A DNA stretch of 64,000 nucleotides, from assembly GCF_963920485.1 (NCBI RefSeq), contig NZ_OY986431.1:1302001-1366000 (forward strand), read 5' to 3'. The notes beneath the pieces are model-generated. The model had not been told where the DNA came from and made no database searches. It saw only the letters and a program-made list of their open reading frames with translations. This DNA is from Cyanobium usitatum str. Tous (GTDB taxonomy: Bacteria; Cyanobacteriota; Cyanobacteriia; PCC-6307; Cyanobiaceae). Both the position numbers and the translations under genes were made by a program. This document shows positions 17,348 to 25,397 of this stretch, one piece after another (position 1 is the stretch's first letter; each line of letters begins with the position of its first letter).

Positions 17348-17377
17348 GGGGTGACTCGTTAGGTGGGTAGGTGGTGA
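17348..17377 (-). promoter_or_regulatory. repeated translation leader between exported-protein genes
   Basis: Read on the minus strand, the spacer before each of the four ATGs (16264, 16950, 17347, 17638) has C-rich ACC repeats, then the string GAGTCACC ending 2-9 bases from the ATG. The other copies are at 16265-16293, 16951-16978 and 17639-17675. None has a normal purine-rich Shine-Dalgarno site, so the leader itself may act in initiation. Confidence 0.55.
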
Positions 17378-17638
17378 TCAACGACAACCACCGTTCTGGA
17401 CGTACATCAGACGGGAGACCTGTTGCGCCATTGGATCGGTGGCGTAGCTGGTGCTGATGCCTTTCAGGCGCAAAGTCATTGCAGTGACAAGGCCGGCTTG
17501 TGACTCGTTGATGCGGCCTTTCATCACTGCGCATGTCGCGCCATAGAGGGCTCCGCCTGCATAGGCTTGTTCACGACCGCCAGCTTGAGCAGGAGCTGCA
17601 ATGAGGGTGATTGCTGCGAGTGCGGTGAAGAGTTTCAT
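17378..17638 (-). CDS. exported hypothetical protein
   Basis: 86 residues from ATG 17638. Signal peptide MKLFTALAAITLIAAPAQA, then a short mature part with two Cys (GATCAVMKG and the terminal NGGCR). First gene of the exported-protein operon. No family recognised. Confidence 0.65.
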   Translation of the reverse strand: MKLFTALAAITLIAAPAQAGGREQAYAGGALYGATCAVMKGRINESQAGLVTAMTLRLKGISTSYATDPMAQQVSRLMYVQNGGCR

Positions 17639-17841
17639 GGTGGTTGTCGGGTGACTCGGGGGTGCTCCCCCTCCGATGCATTCACCATCGCTCAATGCAA
17701 TGCACCCCTACATCACCCATCCGGGGGAATGTTGCGTCCCATCAAATGTTGTTTCTCGAAACCAAGAGATCCCCCAGATGGGGGATCAATCTCAATCGGA
17801 TGTGATGTCTACTGATCGCAGCGATCTAAATATTCGTGAGA

Positions 17842-18051
17842 ATGCGAAGTGACACCTACCAATGGGCGTCGGTGCTCCTGCTGGGTGGCGCTCTGGCATG
17901 CGCCGTCTCTTTTCAAGCCATCGGCTCACGGGTGGGGCCTGATGGAATCCTTCGGGAGCCGTTTGGCCTGATCCCAATTGGTTACGGCCTTGCCGCAGGG
18001 AGCATCGCCTCCTTGACGCTCTCCCTCATTTGGCGGCCCCGCAAGCCATGA
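17842..18051 (+). CDS. DUF3955-like small membrane protein, copy 1
   Basis: 69 residues from ATG 17842 (GTG 17836 also in frame). Two transmembrane helices flank a conserved loop SRVGPDGILREPFGLIPIGY. The same pattern is found at 22674-22886 (RVEADGTLREAFALIPIGY), so they are paralogues. Function unknown. Its TGA overlaps the ATG of the next gene. Confidence 0.65.
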   Translation: MRSDTYQWASVLLLGGALACAVSFQAIGSRVGPDGILREPFGLIPIGYGLAAGSIASLTLSLIWRPRKP

Positions 18052-18224
18052 ACAGGGATCTGGCCTTACGCCGATTTGAGGTGATCCTGCGATCAGCCAT
18101 CCCCAGCTCTGAAGAGCTTGAGGTTGTGCAGCTTCTGGCGCCAACGCGGCAGAGCGCCTGGCAGCAGGCCGCTCTCCTATATCCAGGGCTAGTCGCCGGC
18201 GTGATTGCCATCGACAACGACTGA
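18048..18224 (+). CDS. small hypothetical protein
   Basis: 58 residues, ATG overlapping the stop of the membrane protein (ATGA). Helical appearance (LALRRFEVILRSA), ending AIDND. No family recognised; the coupling to the preceding gene supports it as real. Confidence 0.45.
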   Translation: MNRDLALRRFEVILRSAIPSSEELEVVQLLAPTRQSAWQQAALLYPGLVAGVIAIDND

Positions 18225-18240
18225 GCGCACAATCGATGCG

Positions 18241-18939
18241 ATGGACATCACTCCCCGCATCCCCCAGCTAGCGGATAGCCGCGAGCAGATGTTCAACCTC
18301 ATGGCAGGCAGCAGCACGGTGGCCTGCTTTGGCAGCAGGGCTTTGCTATCGCTCTTTGTCTGCGCAGCACCTGAGCCCGCTTCGTTGGTGGGTGCGGTAA
18401 CCACTGAAGCTGAGGCTCTCGGGCTGATTGCACGCCATCAGCCGGGCTACCTGTTCGTGACTGAGCACCTGGAAGCCGGCAGCGGTCTCGGACTGGTGAA
18501 GCAAGCCCATGGGCTCTGCCCGGACCTGCGCACGCTGCTGATCCTCCAGAGTGAATCCCCTGCGCTGCTTCGTCAGGCGCTGGAGCTCGGCTGCAATGGC
18601 GTGGTGGTGGAGAGCCAGCTGGCCCAGGGCACGATGGTGGATGCCATCCGTGCAGTGGCAGGCGGCGGGATCTACGCCGACAAGCTAGGGGTCGATGCGT
18701 TGCGCTCCACCAACCGTGGTGATGGCCCAGATCCCTTAGACGCGTTGTCAGAGCGAGAGCAGGAGGTGCTGCAGCTGGTCACTCGTGGTTACACCAACAA
18801 GGAGATGGCGGAGGCCCTGATCGTCTCCGCCGAAACAATCAAAACCCACATCACCAACATCCTTTGCAAGCTCCAGGCCAAGGACCGTACCCACGCGGCT
18901 GTGATTGGCGTGCGGCGTGGGTTGGTCAGCGGTGAGTGA
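18241..18939 (+). CDS. LuxR/NarL-type response regulator with degenerate receiver
   Basis: 232 residues from ATG 18241. C-terminal HTH of the LuxR class is intact: LSEREQEVLQLVTRGYTNKE, then SAETIKTHITNILCKL. The N-terminal half resembles a receiver, but the phosphorylation position (YLFVTEHLEAG) has Thr-Glu where Asp is expected, so it is probably not phosphorylated and may be constitutive or ligand-controlled. Last gene before the repeat at 18975; it could control island cargo. Confidence 0.8.
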   Translation: MDITPRIPQLADSREQMFNLMAGSSTVACFGSRALLSLFVCAAPEPASLVGAVTTEAEALGLIARHQPGYLFVTEHLEAGSGLGLVKQAHGLCPDLRTLLILQSESPALLRQALELGCNGVVVESQLAQGTMVDAIRAVAGGGIYADKLGVDALRSTNRGDGPDPLDALSEREQEVLQLVTRGYTNKEMAEALIVSAETIKTHITNILCKLQAKDRTHAAVIGVRRGLVSGE

Positions 18940-18974
18940 CTGGGCTTCAGAGGGTTAAAGACCTGGAGGTCTGA

Positions 18975-19073
18975 CTTTGGGAGTCCCGGCTGCAGCAAGC
19001 TAGATCCCAGTCATAGCCTTGATTTGACACCCGCGACGCCACCAAAAAAGTGACGGCGAGTGACAGAAGCCAA
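18975..19073 (+). repeat. element left-arm repeat, copy 2
   Basis: 99 bp, six mismatches to 6975-7073, including core CTTTGGGAG and the two 11-bp-spaced AGTGAC sites at its end. Unlike copy 1 it is not preceded by a tRNA 5' half, but by AGACCTGGAGGTCT, a small palindrome. It probably marks the left end of an inner element within the composite region A. Confidence 0.7.
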
Positions 19074-19384
19074 GGGTTGCCCAAGGTTGTCCGGCTCACC
19101 CCTGCCCCCTGAGCCACGCCCTCAGAAGCTTGTGGCGGTCTTGGCCATCGAGTGGCTCAGCCGTCACTATCGACAGCCGCCCCGTCGGGTGCTGGGCGTG
19201 GGCTGCGTCCAACGCCATCGCCACCTAGACGCCAAAGCCTGCGCCGTGGGAGAAAAACACCGCAAATTGGAGCATCAGCAGGGCACCGGCTCACCCTGGT
19301 GGTCGCCGCGGAGCAGGCTCGCCCGCCGCCGCGTACGCATTCCACGCCCTACGTCATTTAATATGGGTCGCTCTACCCAGCTGC
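19074..19384. other. intergenic region, no supported gene
   Basis: GC-rich; frames open by composition only, with no family pattern or plausible start. It directly follows the inner left-arm repeat. Confidence 0.4.
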
Positions 19385-19765
19385 ATGACTCCCCACTGGC
19401 TGAAGCTGCGCTGGCCGGTCACAGCACTAGCGCTCGGCGGGATGGCACTCGCCGGCTTGGTGCGCCTCAGCAAACATCCAATCCAGGTGAAGCTGGAGCA
19501 CAGCTTTACGGAGCCGCTGCAACTCAGCGGCAAGATCAAGGGGGAGCTGAACATGCCAAGGGCGGTTCAGATTGAACCCACCCGCAGCCTGGCGGTGAAA
19601 GTGGTTGAGACAATTCCGATCAATCTGAGCGTGAGTAACAGAACGCCGGTGGAGGTGCAGGTACGCAATGCCCAGCCGATCCAGGTCAAGGTGGATGAGA
19701 GCAAACCGATCCAGGTGGAAAGAATGAATCCCCAGGCACCAGTGAAGGTAAAAGTTGGGTTCTGA
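19385..19765 (+). CDS. membrane-anchored beta-rich hypothetical protein
   Basis: 126 residues. N-terminal hydrophobic helix (WPVTALALGGMALAGLV) then a repetitive beta pattern in which PIQVKV-type units recur (HPIQVKLEHSF, QPIQVKVDESKPIQVE, APVKVKVGF). The regular alternation suggests a single extended beta-sheet or fibre-like domain outside the membrane. No family recognised. Confidence 0.6.
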   Translation: MTPHWLKLRWPVTALALGGMALAGLVRLSKHPIQVKLEHSFTEPLQLSGKIKGELNMPRAVQIEPTRSLAVKVVETIPINLSVSNRTPVEVQVRNAQPIQVKVDESKPIQVERMNPQAPVKVKVGF

Positions 19766-19839
19766 GATGTGACGAGGGCCATCACTGTCGACATCCTTCC
19801 CTGCGGGTGCTGGGCGCCGACGCCGTCAAAGAACATCGC

Positions 19840-19963
19840 TTAAGAGTTTGCAGAAAAACTGCCTTGCTGGCCGCGTTTTCCCTCCTGAACGCTGACCTCG
19901 CATCTCAGCTGGGCAGTTGGCCCATTTTCGCAGAGACGACGGGGTTTTTCAGCAAACTCTTAA
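19840..19963. mobile_element. MITE-like element, copy 1 (124 bp)
   Basis: Begins TTAAGAGTTTGCAGAAAAAC and ends with the inverted form with one mismatch in 20 bases. Identical in all 124 bases to 20895-21018. No coding capacity; likely mobilised by a transposase supplied elsewhere. Confidence 0.8.
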
Positions 19964-20055
19964 GCTCGAGGCCCCCGAGGCAGGCATTGTGCTGGTGATG
20001 CCTTTGTTCGGTGCTTTGCTATACATCGCTGAACGAGCGAATTCTTTATAAAGGA

Positions 20056-20502
20056 GTGAGTTTCGACAAGATCAACGTGCCCGGCCCGCTGAACCAAGAA
20101 CCAGAAGTGTGCAATGTGCTGGGGGACTCCATCACCCTGCGCCTCACCACCGAGCAGACCGACGGAAAATACAGCGTGGCCGAATTCGCAACACCCGGTG
20201 GGGTGGGCCAGCCCCCTCACACCCACGCCTGGGATGAAACCTATCTTGTGCTGGAAGGGGAGCTCAACCTCAACATCAATTGTGAAACCACCGTTGTGGG
20301 AACGGGTGGTTGCTATCAGGTCAAGGCTGGTGTCGTTCACGCTCCCACACCCAATGGCGACTTCTGCCGCTACGTGATGGTTGGTCAGCCTGGCGGTGTC
20401 GAATCCGTGTTCAAGAGCCTGAAGGCCAACGAAAAGGATCTTCACGACATGGCCAAGGTGGTCGAGATCGTGACCAAGGAAGGCGTCACCATCGCTGGTT
20501 GA
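20056..20502 (+). CDS. cupin-domain protein
   Basis: About 148 residues from GTG 20056, which follows AAAGGA. Single cupin barrel: motif 1 is PPHTHAWDETYLVLEGEL (two His, Glu), motif 2 includes CYQVKAGVVHAPTPNGDF with the final His. Metal binding is therefore likely; relatives include dioxygenases, isomerases and sensors. Lies with the next gene between the two MITE copies. Confidence 0.8.
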   Translation: MSFDKINVPGPLNQEPEVCNVLGDSITLRLTTEQTDGKYSVAEFATPGGVGQPPHTHAWDETYLVLEGELNLNINCETTVVGTGGCYQVKAGVVHAPTPNGDFCRYVMVGQPGGVESVFKSLKANEKDLHDMAKVVEIVTKEGVTIAG

Positions 20503-20541
20503 TTCACCGCTTTCCCATTCATCCCCATCCCGAATCAACCA

Positions 20542-20886
20542 ATGTCATCCCGCTTTTTTCATGTTCAGCACGAATTCCGTGCCGGAACCTCACAGAAATG
20601 GTTTGAGACCGTTCAAAAGGCCCTGGCCCCTGGTGGTGGCTGGGACGAAGCCGTAACCCGCAATCTTGAAGCTGGCTACTACAACCATTGTTTCAACCCC
20701 ACTGGTCTTGAAGGACCTGCCTTCTGCATCTGGGAAGTGCGTGATGGCATCAGCGACGTTGAATTCCAGGCCTTCATCGATGGCCCCAACGGTCCCGATA
20801 TGGGGACCGGCGCTTTGCTGAACATTTGCCGTGAGATCAACCTTGAACTGGCCGGGAACACCCCTTATCCCCGCAAGTTCGCCTGA
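20542..20886 (+). CDS. hypothetical protein
   Basis: 114 residues, starting MSSRFFHVQHEFRAGTSQKW. Compact alpha/beta pattern with GPAFCIWEVRDGISDVEFQ in the middle; resembles small ferredoxin-fold dabb/EthD-like proteins in length but no motif settles it. Follows the cupin gene by 39 bases and is probably co-transcribed. Confidence 0.6.
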   Translation: MSSRFFHVQHEFRAGTSQKWFETVQKALAPGGGWDEAVTRNLEAGYYNHCFNPTGLEGPAFCIWEVRDGISDVEFQAFIDGPNGPDMGTGALLNICREINLELAGNTPYPRKFA

Positions 20887-20894
20887 CGATTCGC

Positions 20895-21018
20895 TTAAGA
20901 GTTTGCAGAAAAACTGCCTTGCTGGCCGCGTTTTCCCTCCTGAACGCTGACCTCGCATCTCAGCTGGGCAGTTGGCCCATTTTCGCAGAGACGACGGGGT
21001 TTTTCAGCAAACTCTTAA
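20895..21018. mobile_element. MITE-like element, copy 2 (124 bp)
   Basis: Same orientation and identical sequence to 19840-19963. It begins 9 bases after the hypothetical gene ends, so the pair of copies brackets exactly the two-gene cupin unit. Confidence 0.8.
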
Positions 21019-21069
21019 TGGTGCATGGCGGTAAGAGCTGGCACCGTGATGCTGCCTCTCGGCCCGTAG

Positions 21070-21519
21070 CTAACCCTTGGGGTTGTAGAACTCCAAGCCC
21101 TCGATGCCCTTGGCGTCATTTTCGGTCATGCGTGCACGCAATTCCAGCGTGGTGCGGTCCGGGTCGCGCACAAACACCGAGACATGCCCGTCGCCGAACG
21201 TCACCGGCCCCTGCGTAATGGTGATGTTGTTTTCCCGCAGTGTGGCAATGGTCTCCCGAATGTCTTTGACGCGCAGCGCCACGTGTGTCAGGCCAGGATG
21301 TTTTTCAGGCACGTCCATCAGCACGTTCTTCCCGCCGGTGGTGTCGACACCGTTGATGATCAGGTTGAGCTCGACTCCAGCAGGGTTCTTGAGGATGGTC
21401 ACAGGCTCAAAATCGGACTCGACCTCGACCTTGAAGCCAAGCAGTGCGTAAAAGCGCAGCGCACACGCCTTATCGGTAATGCGTATGCCGATATGGTCGA
21501 CCTGTTCGATGCTGATCAT
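21070..21519 (-). CDS. VOC/glyoxalase superfamily protein
   Basis: 149 residues from ATG 21519. Vicinal oxygen chelate fold: DHIGIRITDKACALRFYALLGF, then GLTHVALRVKDIRETIATL, and a final VFVRDPDRTTLELRAR with Glu. Metal ligands His, His and Glu are present. Could be a lactoylglutathione-lyase-like, fosfomycin-resistance-like or dioxygenase enzyme; substrate not identifiable. Longer upstream frame is a shadow. Confidence 0.83.
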   Translation of the reverse strand: MISIEQVDHIGIRITDKACALRFYALLGFKVEVESDFEPVTILKNPAGVELNLIINGVDTTGGKNVLMDVPEKHPGLTHVALRVKDIRETIATLRENNITITQGPVTFGDGHVSVFVRDPDRTTLELRARMTENDAKGIEGLEFYNPKG

Positions 21520-21591
21520 GGTTTGGCCGCGATGCTGCTCATTCAACCTTGATTTCGCCCACTCCGCGACTACAGCGAGACGCCCCGGCGG

Positions 21592-21816
21592 GTGCTGTTT
21601 GTGCTGGGTTCCGGGAAGAGCCCAGCGGTGGAGGTGTTTGAGGCTGCAGCGCAGCAGCGCTCCACCAGCATCGATCCCCAGCACCTGGTGGAGATGGCCG
21701 CCGGCAGGCGCCGCTCGCTGACGCTCTGCACCCCGATGCAGATGGTGCCTGAGATCGTGCGCTCGCTTGCCCACAGCAATGTGGCCGTGTACCAGGTGCA
21801 GCTGCTGGAGGAGTGA
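21592..21816 (+). CDS. hypothetical protein, possibly 5'-truncated
   Basis: 74 residues from GTG 21592. Upstream in the same frame is protein-like sequence (FRPLRDYSETPRR) reaching back to a stop at 21550, so the gene may have lost its start. It has a loop FVLGSGKSPAVEV. No family recognised. Confidence 0.4.
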   Translation: MLFVLGSGKSPAVEVFEAAAQQRSTSIDPQHLVEMAAGRRRSLTLCTPMQMVPEIVRSLAHSNVAVYQVQLLEE

Positions 21817-21824
21817 GCCCAGAC

Positions 21825-22175
21825 TCACTCCATCGTGCGCACGGGGGTGGTGCACCAGCGGCTGCGGCCGATGCCGGCAGCACTCTGGAAGCGATCGTCG
21901 CGGAAGGCCGCTCGGCCGGTTCTGGGCTCAATGCGGGCCACCCGCCAGAGCTCCTGCTCGCAGTTGATCGTGACGGTGATGCGGGTGCCGTCGGTGGCGT
22001 TGATCCGCACGAAGCGCACACCGTCGTAGAGGCCCAGGGGCTGGCCGCCCGCTGCCTGAAGCAGCACCGCCAGGTTGCTGCCTGCCGGGGCTGCCAATGC
22101 GGCAGCCGGGTGGCTGACAAGGCAGCCGGCGATGGCCGTGAGCACCAGTGGGAGCCGGGAGAACAGGCTGGTCAT
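21825..22175 (-). CDS. exported hypothetical protein
   Basis: 116 residues from ATG 22175. Signal peptide (RLPLVLTAIAGCLVSHPAAA), then LYDGVRFVRINATDGTRITV and a Cys pair (NCEQELW, SRWCTTPV). Beta-rich mature domain. No family recognised. Divergent from the DUF1311 gene. Confidence 0.6.
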   Translation of the reverse strand: MTSLFSRLPLVLTAIAGCLVSHPAAALAAPAGSNLAVLLQAAGGQPLGLYDGVRFVRINATDGTRITVTINCEQELWRVARIEPRTGRAAFRDDRFQSAAGIGRSRWCTTPVRTME

Positions 22176-22260
22176 GGGGAAGAGGCGCGGCGACTCTGAA
22201 AACCAGCTCCCAGCATGACAATCTGTCTGGTGGCAAATCCGTCTGGAGAAAAGGCCCACG

Positions 22261-22677
22261 ATGCGCACCTGTCTCCACCTGCTGCTGGCTGCCTCCCTGG
22301 TGCCGCTGCTGCTGCCGCTGCCGGCACAAGCAGCGGAGGTCTGCACCCCTTCAGAAAGCACCGTGGCCGAAACCCGCTGCGTGATGGAAGCCCTCCAAGC
22401 CAAGGATCGGGAGCTGGAGAAGGCCTTGGTGCGGGTGGCCAGCGAGGCCAGGCAAGTGCCGAGCGAAACCTTCCAGACGCTCTGGCGCGCCAACCTCACC
22501 GGCTTCTACAAAACGAGTGCCGACCCAAACGAGCAGGCGCGTGCTTTCCGAGCCGAACGCCGCAAGGTGTGCGCCTACGCCAAGTCGGTGAGCTTCCAGG
22601 GGACGGGCTACGGCATCTTCACGACGCGCTGTGAGCTGGCGCTCACCCAGACCCTGCTGGAGCAGCTGCGGCCATGA
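22261..22677 (+). CDS. DUF1311/LprI-like exported protein
   Basis: 138 residues. Signal peptide ending LPAQAAEVC; Cys pattern CTPSESTVAETRC, later RKVCAYAKS and TTRCELA, and a long helical middle with LEKALVRVASEARQVPSETF. The LprI/DUF1311 family includes periplasmic lysozyme-inhibitor-like proteins. Its TGA overlaps the ATG of the following DUF3955-like gene. Confidence 0.7.
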   Translation: MRTCLHLLLAASLVPLLLPLPAQAAEVCTPSESTVAETRCVMEALQAKDRELEKALVRVASEARQVPSETFQTLWRANLTGFYKTSADPNEQARAFRAERRKVCAYAKSVSFQGTGYGIFTTRCELALTQTLLEQLRP

Positions 22678-22886
22678 AACGCCCGCTCATCCGGCTATCG
22701 CTGTTGCTGCTCACCGGCGCGGTGGCCTGCGCCGTGGCCTACCGACTGATCGGGGCGCGGGTAGAGGCCGATGGCACGCTCAGGGAGGCTTTCGCCCTGA
22801 TTCCAATCGGCTATCTCCTGGGCGGAGCCGGTATTGGGACCGGAATCGCCGGCCTGTTGTGGAGGAAGCCAGCCAAGCGCCGGTAA
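22674..22886 (+). CDS. DUF3955-like small membrane protein, copy 2
   Basis: 70 residues with two hydrophobic helices around RVEADGTLREAFALIPIGY; paralogue of the protein at 17842-18051. Coupled by ATGA overlap to the exported DUF1311-like protein, suggesting a membrane/periplasm partnership. Function unknown. Confidence 0.65.
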   Translation: MKRPLIRLSLLLLTGAVACAVAYRLIGARVEADGTLREAFALIPIGYLLGGAGIGTGIAGLLWRKPAKRR

Positions 22887-23123
22887 GGATCAGTACCGAG
22901 CCACTTCCGAACGCTATATGGGCGGATCCTAGTTAAAAAATAGCCAGGCCCCTGTTGGTCTGCATAAGAACCCGAAGTCATTACCACTTTGACCCTAAAC
23001 CCACTGCGTGGCAATCACTCTCGGGCAGATGGACCCTCAGGCCTGGTTCATATGCGGACCCTCATAAGAAACCGTGCCCCTCGCTCTGGCCGACTCGCTT
23101 GCCCAAATGATCTGTCTGGAGCC

Positions 23124-23550
23124 ATGCAGATCCTGCATGGACCTTCCCGCCGCTTATTGATCCCTCTGGCAATGGCTCTGACTCCACCAGCAGCCAGTGC
23201 CCACAACCCGCCGCCGCCGCTCAGCCTCCTCCAACAGCCCCACTTCCCCACCTGCGCTGCAAGCTGCCCAACCCCCCTGGTTGGAACACCCCACCCTCTC
23301 CGGCCTGAGGGATCGCCTGCAGCTGGTCTACGACTGCTGGACCCTGCTGGAGCTCCCCGACGGCACCAGCCTGTCCGCGTCTGGAATCCCGGCTGGAGGT
23401 GCGCTCATCACAGGCGGTCTCTGCGTGAGATGGAAGCGGGAATCCGACTGCCATACAGGCTTCAGCGGGAATAATATTCGGTGCAAGTCATTCAACATTT
23501 CGAGCGGCTACTTGTTTGTTGTCTATCTTTGCGGCGTAGAGCTTGCACCA
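23124..23550 (+). pseudogene. frameshifted exported protein
   Basis: ATG 23124 starts a signal peptide (LLIPLAMALTPPAASA). After about 30 codons the protein-like sequence moves to another frame (LRDRLQLVYDCWTLLELPDG, then GGALITGGLCVRWKRESDC). A shift at the run of C near 23272 or earlier would join them. The 3' end overlaps the end of the decarboxylase gene. Confidence 0.4.
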
Positions 23551-25251
23551 CTAACGGAGCGGTTTCGGCGTCCTCGTCTGGTGCATCGTTTCGATCACCT
23601 CCGCTGCCAACGGCTGGCTTTCCTCAGCTGGAATCAGCACTTCCAGATAGGCGGCGCCATCATAGACGTTGATCGCCGCCAGGGCCTGCTCCAGCTCCGC
23701 CACCGTTGAGGCCCGGCCGCACCACCAGCCTCTGCAGCCCAGCGCAGCGGGGATCTCGGCATAACGCCAGGGGGGCAGATTGTTGTAGGCATGCCCCGTT
23801 TCGCTGATCAGGGCCTCCACCCCGTAGAGGCCGTTGTTGAGAACAATCACCACCGGCCGCACCTCCGTGAAGCCCATCACCCCGATCTCCTGCACCGTGA
23901 GCTGATGGGCGCCATCGCCGCTTACCAGCACCACCCGGCGATCAGGATCCGCCAGCGCGCATCCCAGCGCGGCAGGCGTGCCCCAGCCGATCGAACTCCA
24001 GAGGGTCTGGCTCTCCATCGCCACACCGGCCGGCAGCCGCATCGCATTGAGCTGCAGCAGACAGGTGCCGGTATCGGACACCAGCAGATCCGTGGGCCGC
24101 AGAAACCGCTGCAGGCGTGGATAGAAGCTCGCTGAACCGGTGGGCTGATCACCGGCACCGCTGAGGGGAAGCAGAGGCTGGGGCTGCACCGGGCGCCGAT
24201 CCCCCCAGGATGAAGTCCGCTGCGACCCGGCCTGGAACCGCCTGGTCAGCCCGACGAGCACATCGCTGATGCTCACGCTGGTGAATACCTGATCGCCTGC
24301 CTGCACCCAGTCGGCTGACAACGCCACCGTGCGGCTGGCATCAAGACGTCCGCTCCACAGGCCGGTGTTGAGGTCCTCCATCACCAGCCCGCCCACATCG
24401 AGCAGCAGGTCGGCACCTTCCACCACGGCTTGCAGAGCTGCCGGAGTGGAGCGTGCGCCGTTGTACATCCCCAGGAAGGCGGGATGGTCTTCAGCGATCA
24501 CAGCCTTGTCCATCGGCGTGGTGGCATAGGCCAACCCTGAGGCCTTAAGAAACGCCTCAAACGCCTCCACCAGCCCGTAGCGCCGCAGGGTGATCGTGGG
24601 CAGCACCACCGGCCGCTCTGCCGCTGCAATCCGCCCCATCAACAGATCGAGCACAGCATCCAGTTCCACCGCCACGCTGTCGTGCTGATTGATGGTGCCG
24701 ATCGGAGCCCCCTGGATCGGTGTGCCGGTGATCGGCATCAGGGCCAGATCCATGGGGAAGGTGAGATAGGCCGGCCTGGATTCCTCCAGCGCCTTGTCAA
24801 TCACCCGCTCCAGTTCGATCACGGCGTTCTCCGGCGTAAGCCGGGCGCTCACGCAGCTGGCAGCAGCGGAAATCGCCTCGAAACGGTCGTAGACACGGTC
24901 GCCCAGCGTGTGATGACAGATCAGCCCCTGGCGCACGATGCGCAGGCTGGGGGTACCCACCAGATGGAACACCGGCAGGCGCTCGGCCATGGCGCCCATC
25001 AGACCGTTAAGGGCACTGAGTTCGCCCACGCCATAGGTGGTGCATACGATCCCGGCCCCACGCCGACGGGCATAGCCATCCGCCGCATAGGCCGCATTCA
25101 ACTCATTGGCCGATGGCACCCACTGCAGGCGTGGGTGCACTTCCACCGCATCATTGAGGGGGAAGGCGTAATCACCCGGCACGCCGAACACATGGCCGAT
25201 GCCGAGATCGGCGAGGCGATCCAATGCGTAGGTCACCACAGAAGGAGACAT
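23551..25251 (-). CDS. thiamine-diphosphate 2-oxoacid decarboxylase (pyruvate/indolepyruvate decarboxylase type)
   Basis: 566 residues from ATG 25251. Predicted to decarboxylate pyruvate, indolepyruvate or another 2-oxo acid to the aldehyde. Conserved catalytic features: GVPGDYAFPLND with Asp, the cofactor Glu in SANELNAAYAADGYAR, the HH pair in LICHHTLGD, and the thiamine-diphosphate motif GDGAHQLTVQE ending NNGLYGVE. Length is typical. Acetaldehyde or indole-acetaldehyde formation is unusual cargo for an integrative element in a picocyanobacterium. Substrate not resolvable by eye. Confidence 0.88.
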   Translation of the reverse strand: MSPSVVTYALDRLADLGIGHVFGVPGDYAFPLNDAVEVHPRLQWVPSANELNAAYAADGYARRRGAGIVCTTYGVGELSALNGLMGAMAERLPVFHLVGTPSLRIVRQGLICHHTLGDRVYDRFEAISAAASCVSARLTPENAVIELERVIDKALEESRPAYLTFPMDLALMPITGTPIQGAPIGTINQHDSVAVELDAVLDLLMGRIAAAERPVVLPTITLRRYGLVEAFEAFLKASGLAYATTPMDKAVIAEDHPAFLGMYNGARSTPAALQAVVEGADLLLDVGGLVMEDLNTGLWSGRLDASRTVALSADWVQAGDQVFTSVSISDVLVGLTRRFQAGSQRTSSWGDRRPVQPQPLLPLSGAGDQPTGSASFYPRLQRFLRPTDLLVSDTGTCLLQLNAMRLPAGVAMESQTLWSSIGWGTPAALGCALADPDRRVVLVSGDGAHQLTVQEIGVMGFTEVRPVVIVLNNGLYGVEALISETGHAYNNLPPWRYAEIPAALGCRGWWCGRASTVAELEQALAAINVYDGAAYLEVLIPAEESQPLAAEVIETMHQTRTPKPLR

Positions 25252-25397
25252 CAGGCCGGCACGCTCACCACCTTTTGATTGTGGCAGTGGCGCCCTTGAG
25301 TGCTTGTGGGAATCCAGCGGGAGTACCTGTGACGCCATGAGCCACCTGAGCACCGGTCCCATCGGCAACGAGCTGCCACTCAGGCCACCTCCGTCGC

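Noticed and set aside
19060-19575. 171-codon rightward frame after the inner left-arm repeat
   Set aside because: It overlaps the better-supported protein at 19385 in another frame and has the low-complexity look of a shadow frame in GC-rich DNA.
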